Below are positions 1 through 11,439 of a stretch of DNA of 39,313 nt, one piece after another. The stretch is from Cristatella mucedo (Eukaryota > Bryozoa > Phylactolaemata > Cristatellidae). The DNA lies in assembly GCA_009760855.2 (NCBI GenBank), contig WPIO01000477.1, forward strand, positions 1 through 39,313, written 5' to 3'. Position 1 is the first letter of the stretch. Every line of letters begins with the position of its first letter. The notes below the pieces were generated by a model. It made no database searches and was not told the DNA's origin. It saw only the letters and a list, made by a program, of their open reading frames with translations. The position numbers and the translations under genes were made by a program.

Positions 1-1003
1 CATGTATTGCTGACATTTGCACATGGACGGGAGCGAACTTTCCATAATTGAATTATGATAAAAACCAACTTACTGGTTATTGGCAAACCGAATTTGATTC
101 TGCAATTAGAAAGGCTGACGCTCAAAATCGGTCTCGCCAGCGTATCTCGTGTTGAATCTGCACGAAATCTAGGTGTCATGTCACAAAGTGACCTTTCGTT
201 AGACGACCAAATCAGCTCCACAATCAAGTCTGCTTACTTTTCAGCTAAATAAATTTGTTCAAGTTCGGGCTTGTTTTGACAGGGATACCACATCTAGATT
301 GGTCCATGCATTGTGAAATCCCGTTTTTGACTTCTGTAACTCACTACTGGTTGGTCTACCAACCTTGCAATCATGCGCTTACAGCTTGAGCAAAACTCTG
401 CAGCTTGGGCTTTGTCTGTCGTGAGCGTCGCTGTTGCCACATCACACCACTTCTCGCCGGCTTGCACTGGCTAACAGTCAAGCAACATATCGACTTCAAG
501 GTTTTGTCGCTCACTTTTTAGGTCCCTTAATTCTTTGGCTCTGGCCCTACCTATCAGATCTACTGCCTCGCCAGGTAGGCATCGTACCACCCGCCTTTTC
601 GGAATCTATAACTGTTCTACTACACCACGTACGAACCTCAAACCTTTGCGGACCATGCATTAGTTCGTACGCTCTGAATGCGTGGAACTCACTCCCGACT
701 TGCGTTCACGACATCGCCTGACTTGACACATTTAAAGAAAAATTACCGACGCATCAATTTATGACAGCATTTAGTGAATCCGTGTAATTCGTCCTTTATG
801 TGCTTATGCGTGCTGACACTGTTGTATACTGCCACTAACCGTACTTGCATGCTTACCATGTGCAGGTCACCTCTTACCATGCTATTCTTGTTGTTTATTG
901 AGCATGCTACCACTAACCACTCGATCGCGCTTCCTTCGCAGCAAATTTGATGTGTCTAGAAAGAGCTTGAGTTCTCTGAGGGTGGTATATCGAGTGTATT
1001 ACT
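1..1003 (+). mobile_element. LINE (CR1/L2-like), 3' part, cut by window edge
   Basis: Decayed end of a non-LTR retrotransposon. Aligned by eye to the other copies, it covers the last part of the reverse transcriptase, the C-terminal segment typical of CR1/L2 elements (peptide SYALNAWNSLPTCV is readable near 665-710) and the 3' UTR with the family tail near 945-1000. Several frameshifts and stops break the frame, so it is not functional. The 5' side continues beyond the window. Confidence 0.85.
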
Positions 1004-1034
1004 ATTGGTTTATGATTGCCATGTTATTGTGCAG

Positions 1035-1250
1035 CCAATCAGAATCAAGGACAGGCCGATGGGTGACCTGAGCGAGAAGGCGACTTCAACGATGCGCATG
1101 TACTATCATGCGTGCTTACTTGCTCTGAATGTTGCGGCCTACAGCAGAGATGGCATGGAACCAATGGAAACTGCTCTTTTAGTCCAGACTACCTTGTTCA
1201 TAGGTGCCCTTGGTGCTGACCTTGGTGACCTTGCAATGTCTGATCTATAG
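1035..1250 (+). CDS. candidate 3'-terminal exon, unknown protein
   Basis: I do not recognise the product. An acceptor-like site (gttattgtgcag) precedes a 71-codon open stretch that ends in TAG at 1248-1250. Its composition is protein-like (few rare residues, alternating charged and hydrophobic segments, a hydrophobic run LLVQTTLFIGALGADLG near the C-terminus). It lies directly after the LINE tail and before a hAT-like end, so it could also be relic transposon coding sequence. No AATAAA was seen just downstream and no upstream exon can be named. Confidence 0.3.
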   Translation, partial: PIRIKDRPMGDLSEKATSTMRMYYHACLLALNVAAYSRDGMEPMETALLVQTTLFIGALGADLGDLAMSDL

Positions 1251-1671
1251 TTTATCTTGTTAGAATCAATTCTTCGACGAACTGCTTGTAGACGTATTGC
1301 ATTTCTCTTTCTCTCTGAACGAGTACTGCAGCCAGAGAGTGCGTTATACTGTGACCTCGGAGTGACCGCAGGTTCTCTATACCCTTGCTTGAAGGCATCG
1401 CCCGAAAATTTGAGTTGGAATACTTTTTAGTAGCGACCAGGCGACTAGGCATACCAATGGCAACGAAACCGGAGGGCGCTTTGCCCTCTGCTGATCCTTG
1501 CTCTAGTGTCGGAAGCCGACTCGCGTCCTCGTCCGGTGGAGCGACGGCAGCGTCCGTCGCAGGCCTTAGTCGCGAGCCGGAAAGCCGTCAGGCTACCTTC
1601 GGCGGCGCGGTCGTAGGACATTTCCCCAACTGGACGTTCCCCCGGACATTGTACCTCTGGTAGACCCTAGG

Positions 1672-1745
1672 ACAGGGGTGTTCAACACGTGGCCCGCGGT
1701 CCACAACCCGGCCCGCCGAGGTCTTCTATGCGGCCCGCAACGTTA
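1672..1745 (+). mobile_element. hAT-like DNA transposon end
   Basis: Begins CAGGGGTGTTCAACACGTGG and is followed by repeated GGCCCGC motifs. This is the usual appearance of the terminal inverted repeat of non-autonomous hAT elements. The opposite end and an 8-bp target duplication were not found, so this is probably a relic or a solo end. Confidence 0.5.
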
Positions 1746-4380
1746 TCCCAAAAATATTTGTCACTCCATGTTTTTCGTTAATGTGGATTAGAAAAAAAGA
1801 GGCCGTTTCTCAGCTGCCTGCGGCACGAAAATGGAATAGGGCAGGTAGGTTCAATAAACCAGGTATTGCTCAACCTTTATCTTACTAATATAAGATATAC
1901 TGTGATAAAATATACATTAAACAATTCGTAATGATGCTGTTTTTTGTCTTCACATAGAAAAAGGGCGGCGAATGTGGAAGACTGTAGCAAAAACAAAAAA
2001 TTGACGCGGAATGAAGACTTTTCATCAAGTGCATCTATGGATACTGTAGACTATTTTGTAATGGAAGCGAGTCGGTCGGTAGTATAATGTGGCCTAATAT
2101 GGCCGAAGCAAAGACAATCTGGCCAGTGGTTTGCAAATGGAGTAAGAAGGTTATAGGCTAGCCATTTTTCACAACAAAACCATGGCGACGAGTACAAACT
2201 AGCCTGACTGGTCCAACTTCGGAATTGGATGCGGGTTGGAACTCGTTGAAACAGGGCGTCAATCGGACAGCAGTCACTGTTTAAACAGCAGTCAGCAAAA
2301 ACAAGTCTGAGGCTTCAACCAAAGTAAAGGTTTGTTAATAGCTTAAGCTATAGCTAAGGGGCGGGAAAGCCTTTTCCGATGGTGAGAATTCGTTAAGGGA
2401 ATCATCAAGATCTGTTACTGGTGGTGGGTCTGTCCCGAAAAGAAGTCATAAGTTAGAGGAAAGTCAGTCTCGCTCATCAAACGGTTGCGGAGAAGAGAGT
2501 GACGAGCTCGCAATCCAACATCAGAAGAAAGTATCACTAAAGGGACTCTGCTGAATGCGACATTTTTATTCTCTTGCGCTCGACGAACAGTCATGGGACA
2601 AGTAGCGATTTAACGGCTCAAACTGTCGGGTGTTGTACGCTCGGCAAGTAACAGGAACTAGTTGGTCATTATCGAAGAACTGTTGGATATATGTTCAATG
2701 AAAGGCACTACAACGGGGAGGGGTATTTTTTGGATCCGGTGCAGGGAGGTACGGGGTTCCACCCAATCACAAAATAACTAAAATTCTTGCCCTGAAGAAC
2801 TATAATTGATTGCTGTGAAACCACGAGACAGGAGCTCGCTTCAATGGCAGGTAGGACCACAATGATTCTGGTATCTTTAGGTTAAAATTTAGTACCTCAC
2901 AAACTTGTCAGTCATCATGCATCTCCACCAAGAGCGGCTATGTGACAAAAGGTCTTAAGCAGGCAACATGTAATGGTAATGTAGTTTCGACAGTCTAATG
3001 GACTAAGGTTCTCAGGCTTTCATTTGAAGAGTTGGGATCAGATCTATTGGGATGTTATTTATGTCTGCCAGTCACAGTGGGCTAAGTAGGGCAAACACGT
3101 TAGCCAGGTTTGTGGTCACTCGGGACGAAAAGATATTGGCTCCTCGATGACCAAGCGTGGTTGAATGATTGGCTTTGTTGGTGGACATGACCAAACATCT
3201 TGCCAGATCTTAATGTCAAACTCTCAAAGGTAAGGATCAAAGGTCCATAAAGGTGGTGTGTTGTCGCGTATTGATGCAAAAAATACTGAAAAAATTTTCC
3301 GGAGGAAAACACTTTAGATACAGAAGAAACTGTCACTGCGATCACAAACACTAGCAACAAGATCGCCGCGGAAAGACGCACTAGCGGCTCATATGGAAGT
3401 ACTCCACTCGTGTTAGCAAACCGTGTTGTGAATTCAGAAGAGAGGTTTTGATTTCTCAAATCACATACGGAGACGACATGACATGTCTTAGGTAATCCAT
3501 GAATATCTGATCAACCTGCTGGTGCACTGATGGAATTTCAACTCGAACTAATCGACATGCATAATGAGACAGCAAATTCTTAAAACTGCTTTCTAGAGAT
3601 CAGCATGACTCTTGTTACCTTTTACCAAGCATTATGTTTCAAGCAGTAGTTCCGTTTCCAACCATAGCACAAACATAGTTCGCAGTACATTTGCACTGGC
3701 AGCATTACCATATGCTGATGAACAGCTCCAGGATTCTGAAAAATGTGGAGAACACAGACTGATCCGTTCGTGCTACTAGTATGAAGATGTATCATAAATC
3801 CCGTAGAAGTGCCACATACACCCACTGCTATTGCAGTGATGCTCGACTTGTTATTGCAAACAGAAAACAATGCCAAACTATCTCATTGATGCCTGTGATG
3901 GCAGAAGAGCGATTAATACATGTGGCAGTTTACCTCTAAACTCCGAAGCATCATTAATATTACGTGAGTCCTATGTCATGTGATTTTTGTACGTTATACA
4001 GTTTCGTGTCTTCATGTTATTAAGAATAAAACAGGCCAAAAGGTAAAAATGGGCCAGACATATCATACGAATTATCTTCCAGGTGACACTGATTACATTT
4101 ATTAGATGCATTTAGTAATTATAATTATGCTCATAATACTATTGCTTATGCGCTTGTTTAGTATAGTGGTTTGTTGGCACAGTCATACTTAAAATTACGA
4201 TCTTATTTGTCTGATGGCGTCACTGACGCCATATATAGTGTGACCCTCTACCAAGACCTTTTAAAATTTTTGAAATTGTGGCACAACGCGTAAAAGGTCA
4301 GGACACCCCAGACTTAGAGGACATTTACTGACATTCACCTGGGTAGGACACATCCTCTTCATTTAGATGGACTGTTAAAT
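1746..4380. other. no recognisable gene
   Basis: Mostly AT-rich, stop-laden DNA. The longest open frame is 119 codons on the minus strand (3100-3459) with one hydrophobic run, without splice or codon evidence. The first few hundred bases may be the interior of the hAT-like element. Confidence 0.5.
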
Positions 4381-4385
4381 TCTAA

Positions 4386-4530
4386 ACAACAGATACACAC
4401 ACACACATTTCAGACACTACCACAACAGACAACACCACACACCACACACCAACACAACACAGCACATCACACACACACACACACACACACAACAACACAC
4501 ACATACACACACATATATATATATATATAG
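4386..4530. repeat. (CA)n / (TA)n microsatellite
   Basis: Imperfect ACAC tracts interrupted by AACA, ending in a short ATATAT run. Confidence 0.95.
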
Positions 4531-4579
4531 CTATAGATATCTACTATCGCAAATGAAGTTCTACGCTCATTAGAAATAA

Positions 4580-6260
4580 AATCTCACCTCAGTATTAGGC
4601 GGCGGACTCTGAATAGCACACGACTGACGGAACGAGCAGCACGAGCCATGCGCGTGAGTGCCGGCGCGATGCGCTGGAGGCGGGTCGAGCCGGCTGTCGG
4701 CGTGGAGGCGGCTTGCATCTGCGCGGTCAGCCCGCCGGCGGGTCGTCGCTGCGGACGGCGGATTGCAGCAACGTATCTGAGGCCAGGCACGGTGGGTGTT
4801 TGCACGGCTGGCTAGCCCAGCGGTACGCAGTGGGGATGATCGAAAAGGGAAGACGGGGCGTCGAGCTGTCGCGGCGGCGGCCGAGGATACGCTACGCGCT
4901 CACGGCTGCATGCGCGAGTGCGTCTCGCAGGGCTGACTGGCCGCGGGGCACGGAGTACTTTGACCTTGCCAACGTGCGTAGGTCTGCCAGCAGCGGCACG
5001 CAGCGAGCGCATTTCCTAATGACTATCATGTAGGAACTGTGTAATTATGCATATAGTACTGCAGAGTATTTGGACAAGATATGTAAACAAGACAGCTTAT
5101 ATCATGGTATTTCCATAGCGGGAGTGGGAGTGAATGCCTACCCAGAGGAAAAGTCTGCCCAGAGTCACGTGTAAACGTTCGTTACACCGGGCGCGCACAG
5201 CTGCTTGCCGGGAAGAATCCGACGCGCAAACCGGATGCGAAGCCCCATCAAAAGCGCATCGGCGCATCGCATGGCCGAGCGCGCAACCTTTGCTACGGTT
5301 CCGCTTCGCGAGGCAGGACGCGCATACAGACGATTCCGAGCAGTCGCTCGGCGGCAAGGTAGGACAGAGCGCTGCGGCCATTAGCGCTAGCGCGCTCAGT
5401 GCTTACTGTTGGCTGACGCCCTGCGGATAATATATTAATTCAATGCTTTACTTGAAGCGATACACCGAAGGCGAGCCTCGCTGTAATGCCGCCTCGGCGG
5501 AGGATGCGTAACCTGCGTGGCTAACTGAGCAGCGTAGCCCAGACTGTCACGAATGACGCGCTCGGTCGGCGTGCGTACGCGCATTGCTAGTGGCCACGTG
5601 GAAGCTTGCGTTTCGGGTGCCAATCCATACTTACCGTACACGCCTAAGGGTGATCGCTGGAGGTCGGGCGGAATCGGAAAATTGGGCAGTCGCAGGCACA
5701 TGAAGATAGGGGATGTTGTACTGAAAGATGCGGTGAGTCATGGGTGACATTTTGCAAGCGCACAAATGTCGCTGCAAAGGTCTCGTTCTGGTCCTATCCT
5801 CACACTCCTTCGCAGCGCTCTTCGGACGACAGTAAGGCACTCTTTGCTGGGGAAGACTACCTCCCACGTAGGCTGCCAACTTTTAGTAGGGCATGAAATG
5901 GTCCAAACTAGGCGGAGCGGCCCGTCGAATAACCGGAACCTAAAAACCCGTAGAAACGGAGAACTGGCATTTCACAGCTCGCCATCCCTAGCGTCAGGAT
6001 CAACCTCGGCTTTCGCAAAGGCAGGAGTCGCCTCGGACCTCATAAACAACGCTGTCGTCTGGTGTGAACGCTCCTGCGAGATCGGGTTAGGCAGGTCGGC
6101 GCGCGGGCTGCACGTCTGCAGGCGCCGGTCAAGCGGAGCCTGGCGGCTGTGAGCGCGCTCGGCGTTGGCTCTTGAGGCGCCAGTACGACGCAATCTCCTG
6201 ACTGGAGGTAAATCAGGGCTCACGTTCCATCTGTAAAGGCAGGAAAAACCTGCTTAGCAA
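4580..6260. other. GC-rich region, ambiguous coding
   Basis: CpG-rich stretch with overlapping open frames on both strands, as expected for GC-rich DNA that lacks AT-rich stops. Exon-like boundaries occur: an open + frame from an ATG at 5134 to a donor-like gtagga at 5366, and a + frame ending at gtgagt after 5731. These conflict with a well-bounded minus-strand candidate exon at 5635-5720. No protein family is recognised, so no gene is called. Confidence 0.4.
5635..5720 (-). CDS. candidate internal exon, unknown
   Basis: On the minus strand this 86-nt segment has a strong acceptor (ccgcatctttcag) and a near-consensus donor (ACG then gtaagtat). Two of its three frames are open; one reads YNIPYLHVPATAQFSD. 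The other strand is open through the same place and ends at its own gtgagt donor, so strand choice is uncertain. No family is recognised. Confidence 0.3.
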
Positions 6261-6357
6261 CTAGGCTAGCATAACGTTGGGCCCGTTCACCGATGCAGAA
6301 GTACGTCTTCTACTCTTTCACCTGGACTACTCACTACACACACCTATTAGCTTACTG

Positions 6358-6492
6358 CCGCACACACACACACGAGCGTGCAGACAGACACACACACACA
6401 CACACACATACAGATCGACAGCACACACTGCACGTCACGCACAGGACACACACAGACACACACACACACACATGACACACACACACACAATG
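6358..6492. repeat. (CA)n microsatellite, interrupted
   Basis: Runs of CACACA separated by GACAGA-type interruptions. Histidine/threonine-rich and valine/cysteine-rich frames here are by-products of the repeat. Confidence 0.95.
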
Positions 6493-6719
6493 CAAGCCAT
6501 GAGCGCCTATAGACAAAAATAGTGTGGCTGCAGGTCCCACCGAAATTATCCTTGCAGCACGACTCGCTCTGATCCAGTCTAATCGCAAGCGGCGGTACAG
6601 CCCGCCCTCCTCCCCACGCTTTAAGCGAAACATCGAGCTCAGGCAACAGCCGGAGATGGGACACGTTACACGCAACCTAATGAGCCCGAAGACAGACGAA
6701 GGAGCCCGTTGTAGGTAAC

Positions 6720-8340
6720 GCTCGACTGCTCTAAATAACTAGTCGGGACATACCGACAAAAGCATTTATTGGAATTTATCAGTGTGTTATTGCACGCGTA
6801 GTTATTGTTGTATCACACTCTGGGGCCATTGATAGTGTGCATAACTAAATTACCGTCGAGTCGTCACAAGCCGACCGACGAGCAACCCTCAGTACGAGCT
6901 TGAATACTGAGAGGAGTTCACAGATGAGTCTTTTTGAACAGAGCAGGCTGAGGCGAGTTGGAGCCAGCTAACAGTAGTCGGGCGCCTGGCGGTAGCAGGA
7001 TCCGGACTCTAACAAGGCACAAATCACGACCAGCTGGCGCATCCCAGAGCTTCATGGCTTGTGGTTGAGTTCTTGCATCTTCACCCACGTTACCTTTTGC
7101 ATCTTCGAGGAGATTGAGCCAGAACAAGATGGGACTGAACGGTCTCCGCGTAAACTCTTTTGTTTCTATGTCTCATCGTTTTTGCGGCGTTAGCGCCGAG
7201 CGATACGCCTGACGTTCCGCAAAACGCCATGCCGTTGAAAGGGAGCGCGACGGCATCCATACATCGCGCCCATGCAGACGCATTAGTAGACATGCGGCAG
7301 TGCGATTTTGAGCGTAAAGCTTTACATTCATGTGCTGATGGTCAGCAATACACGCGAGCAGGTGCTGTCGCGGGAGTTCTACTTGCAGTCTTTAAAGGAC
7401 TGGAAGGAAAGATCAGACGAACGTGTACAACTAAATTGTCATCCTGTACTAGGAGGACAGACGATGATTAATGCTTGGCGATTGCATTGGCTAGAGGGAG
7501 AGTATTAGCAATCGAGAATTAGACGCGGACCAAGAAATAGTGCCCGAGGTACCTCGTACTGTCTAGAGGTTCCTCTGAAATGATTCTGTGCCATCACCAT
7601 GCAGACTTCTGCGGACCTACAAAGGATAAAACTTATTTCTGTTCACGATTGCATAAATACTAAAGCGTCAGCTCAGTACCAGACGGAAATAGCGAATTCG
7701 ACCTAATGCAGGACTGAAAACTCATACATACTAGTCATATCTCGGCTTTAAACGAGTAGAGATTTCCAAATGCATGAATCGTCGCGTCAGTTATTGAAAA
7801 GCGTTCGATATCCAGTTTCCTGTGCGGTGCAAAAGGAAAGGTATCCGCCGGTGACCCTGACATACCGATACCCGCTGAGATCACTGCCAGTCAAATGTGC
7901 GGGACTCCCAGGCTCTTAAATGTTACACCTACCTTTGTTATTGCTTGACTGCCTCAGAAGTAAAAGAAGACGCCACCTTGTCGACCGAACTTGAACACGT
8001 AAAGAGAACGACTTGGTCTCCCTGCTCTTTCTAAAGTGAGTACCCATGTCAAAGTAGCGTCGAGTTCGGGCGACAGTTCACTCTCCGTCGTAATAGCCGG
8101 CGGGTCCATGCCTCTTCAGATGAACATCGCACTAGACAGGTCGTCTTGGGCACTTGACCACTGACTTGACTGCAGTGGCCATCGCCACAGCCGCCACCGC
8201 TTCCGGTCTTTTGCGGTTTACAGCCTAGCTGATTTGAGCCAGTGGAACAGCGATTGCAATAATTGAGCAGTTCCTCTTTGTTCAGTTATGGCGAGCAATT
8301 GCGAAGAGGAAGCTTCCCAGGCCAAAGGACTGCGTAGATT
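6720..8340. other. no recognisable gene
   Basis: Mixed-composition unique DNA. An open + frame at 7160-7471 starts with a hydrophobic run (FLCLIVFAALA), but at TTG rather than ATG and without splice support; another frame overlaps it. Neither is called. Confidence 0.45.
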
Positions 8341-8361
8341 TTGAGTGCGCTTCTTTTACAG

Positions 8362-8372
8362 CATGGAGCCGA
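8362..8372 (+). other. possible microexon with ATG
   Basis: An 11-nt segment, CATGGAGCCGA, sits between a strong acceptor (cgcttcttttacag) and a full-consensus donor (gtaagtact). No flanking exon could be identified, so this may be chance pairing of two splice-like motifs. Confidence 0.2.
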
Positions 8373-8417
8373 GTAAGTACTGCTTCTTACTACTACAGAT
8401 CCGCCACGGTTTCTGAC

Positions 8418-8728
8418 TGTGTGTGTGTGTTTGTCTGATATGTGTAGTCTGTGTCCTCAACCTCTTTCTCTTTTCCTCTCATTTCTCTCTCTTGTCACTC
8501 TCTCTCTCGCCGTCTTTCTCCTCTCGCAGCCCACTTTCGCTTTCTGCCATTTCTCTGTCTCTGCTCTGCTCATGTTCCTCTTAGTTTCCTCCTTTCCAAC
8601 ATCATTCCTATTATATACAACCTTTCTCCACACCTTCCCTACTCCCATCTCTCCCCATACCCCAACCTCCCACTTCTCTCCGGTCTCCTCTCTATTGTTC
8701 CCCCTCTCTCTCCATCCCCCCTCTCCCT

Positions 8729-8765
<37 letters not shown>

Positions 8766-8820
8766 TACTGTCTTCTCTTTCTCTCTCTCATCTCTCTCTC
8801 CCTCTTCTCTGTTTTTGGTT
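8418..8820. repeat. (GT)n then long polypyrimidine (TC)n tract
   Basis: A short GT run followed by about 370 nt that are nearly all pyrimidine on the + strand, including a pure CT block near 8731-8760. Serine/leucine-rich open frames across it arise from the repeat and are not genes. Confidence 0.95.
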
Positions 8821-9139
8821 TGTTGAATATACTTTCGCATGATTTCTTCGATCCATTAGCATCTGACCATCAAGACTAATTGTAGCCTAACCAATATAGT
8901 ACATTTTTAACGTGCTTATAGTTATAATACGTTCGCAGAAAATCTCTTGTTTCTAGAATCTCTTTTGGCATTTAACGATGTTGTAGCTTATCTACTACAT
9001 TGATTGGTGGTAAAGGATGGCAGCGGCCACCGTGTAAGCAGGCAAGCATGCACACAAATAATGTAGAATCCTCAAGACCTACCAAATGTCATGATGATAG
9101 GGCATTTTAGGTATGTGCTTCTTTTTTAGATGCTGGTTT

Positions 9140-9890
9140 GTGTCAGATAGACGCAGAGCGTGCTTTGGTAATGAATTCTGCGTTTTGTGATGATAAGAAC
9201 TTAAAGGTACGGTCCAACGGTTTTGAGGTTCGTACGAGGTCTTGGCTAAATCGATTAGAGTAAGCTTCCGCGAGTTTTATGCGGATCTTCACTAGGTTGG
9301 GGAGTAGTCCTGATCATGGCTAGAGCAAAGAATGAAGACACAATTCGTAGCGGTGGACAGAACCTTGAAGTTAACAGCGTTTGGACTGTATTAGTGCAGG
9401 TCGAAGTTAGAGAAGGATGTGGCAACCAAGTGATAATCACGATAGTGCTATAGCTGCATTAGCTTGCTCGCTGCAAGCGCACAGGCCGGTTGACCAGCAA
9501 GCAGCGAGAAGCGAGAAGCAGAGTCATGACGGGGATTTCACAAATGCATAAGATGTGGCATCCCTGTCTACAAGTCAAAATTTTTGGCAATGTTAGTGGT
9601 AGCTGAAAAGAGGGCAGACGACTGTGGAGCTGACAGGTCGTCTAATGACAATACTTTAATATGACAGCTAGATTACGTGCAGATTCAACTGAAATATGCT
9701 AGCAAAGCCAGATTTTGGGCGTTAGGTTTTCCATTTCTAAATCACCTTCTGGCTCTGCCCACCAGTAGGTTGGTTATTATTGATTTGGTAAATCCTTCGA
9801 GCTCATCCATGTGCTACTCACATGCAGTAAGGGAACTAGAGAATTTGTAGGCAGGAGCTGGACGGTATTAAAGCAAAGGTAAAACTGTCA
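9140..9890 (-). mobile_element. LINE (family 1), very old copy
   Basis: Order-preserving but weak matches to the younger copies run through the whole interval. Near 9205-9240 is the equivalent of the 'cacggtctccaaaggattt' segment, near 9530-9575 of 'gggatgtcacgaatgcatgg', and near 9620-9740 of the region upstream of the RT C-terminal part. No frame is open for any length, so this is a deeply decayed insertion. Confidence 0.65.
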
Positions 9891-10615
9891 TTTGCTAACA
9901 GCTAGCGTTAAAAGCCTTTGGGATAGCGTCAGAAGAACTCTTGGATGAATACCACCACTTGTAGTGGCAAAGCGACGCCCACCGACCGTTAGGTGAACTC
10001 TGCCTTTTGCCGAGGTTCAATCATGGCCCACTTAAAGTGAAAGCACAGATTGTCCTGGCTATCACAGCGGCAAGAGGAGATCCGTCCTTTTTCACTAGCT
10101 TCCGTAGACATTGACTTATTTGTAGTATAGTGATATATAAATCTTAGTACAGCCTTGTGAAGTTTGTTTATAGAATGAACGAGCTCAAATAGCAAAACTC
10201 GATGGGCTATCCAAAAGCTTTGCAACTATATGTAAATTAGATTGTTTTAATGAAAAGTCGAAAATCTCATCATTCTCATTCTCCACCTGAAAGCCGGTCA
10301 TGCGAACTGCCTGAGCGTATGCTGACGTTATGTAGGCTCTGTAGCTTGCAATGAAACGCAGCTGAAAGGCTATCGGGAAAACGACGAAACGCAAGAGACC
10401 AACTAGTTACGACGTAGGAGGCGGCTCTCGCAAAGTGGAAACCGTAAACTAAATGAGGAGAAGCAGGGCCAGATTTAATGGCTTCCCCCCCATCCCCCCC
10501 TGGCAGAACGTGGCGATCGAGCCTGGCGTTCGCTGGCACATCGCAGCCAACGGAAAGCGCTGCCCGCCAGCCGAGGTCCGCCCTCCCGATCTCGCAAGTA
10601 GTCATAAAAATATTG
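9891..10615. other. no recognisable gene
   Basis: Unique DNA with a C-rich patch near 10485-10500. Nothing gene-like stands out. Confidence 0.4.
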
Positions 10616-10617
10616 TA

Positions 10618-10757
10618 ATTTTTGGTGTAGCGCTGGAAGAGAAGTTTAATCTCGATTCAGGCGCTTACGAATGCTAATGCGAGGAATCACGACGAATACA
10701 TATCTGCTGACTCCTTGTCTTTCGAGGGCGACCCTTAACCGTTGAGCTGAGCCAGAG
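10618..10757 (-). mobile_element. SINE-1 (tRNA-derived), decayed
   Basis: Matches SINE-1 at both ends. The tail (agcgctggaagagaagttta near 10630) and the complement of the tRNA-like 5' end (cccttaaccgttgagctgag near 10732-10751) are in the right order and spacing. Confidence 0.6.
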
Positions 10758-11439
10758 CGGCGTTTAATGCAAGCCTGAGCAATTTGTTTTATTGAGTACA
10801 GGCAACCGATACCAAAAGTATACATGCTTGACTTCTAATGGCCAGCATTGTAGACGCTTAATACCAGCACTTCCGTCAAAAAGGAAGGGGGGAAAGTGAA
10901 TGTGGTTCAAAAACTAGTTTAATCGCTCTAAATAGTTTTAGCCAACTTAACTTAGGCCCACGTGTAGATGCCTACAAGCAGTCACACCGTAAGCCTTTCT
11001 TAGCCCCGGCTCAGTTCCGAACCCCTAAGCGGCTGCAAGGTTATACTTTGTATGCCATGGCGGCGCCATAGTCATCAAGTACACGAGGATTAGCGGATTT
11101 TTCAGGGCTACCAACCATGTGACAATATTCGGGCGCTGATTCGGTTAGAAGTTACTTAATAAGGACGACCCCTAAGGAGGTCTGCCACAACTCACTTGCA
11201 TCTCGGTCCACAACGGTTAGCCTTGGGTCCAGCAGACTTCCCACCTGGCAAGGCCGACCTGCCTTTGCTTGGTCCTTGGTGGGGTGGCTCGAGGTCACCG
11301 TGTGCTGCTTTGATCCCAGCCATATTGGCTCGGCCATGACTCGAATGCTTTGGAGTCCGAGTGAGCTCCTATTGTGCTTGCCACCATACTTTACACAGAA
11401 AAACTGCTCATTCCATTGCCGACGGGATGCCTCAACTGT
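10758..11439. other. no recognisable gene
   Basis: Unique DNA; short overlapping frames only. Confidence 0.4.

Noticed and set aside
3100-3459. 119-codon minus-strand frame with one hydrophobic segment
   Set aside because: No homology recognised, no splice or poly(A) support; length compatible with chance.
8419-8879. 135-142 codon Ser/Leu-rich open frames
   Set aside because: Produced by the polypyrimidine tract; open in several frames and in the complement.
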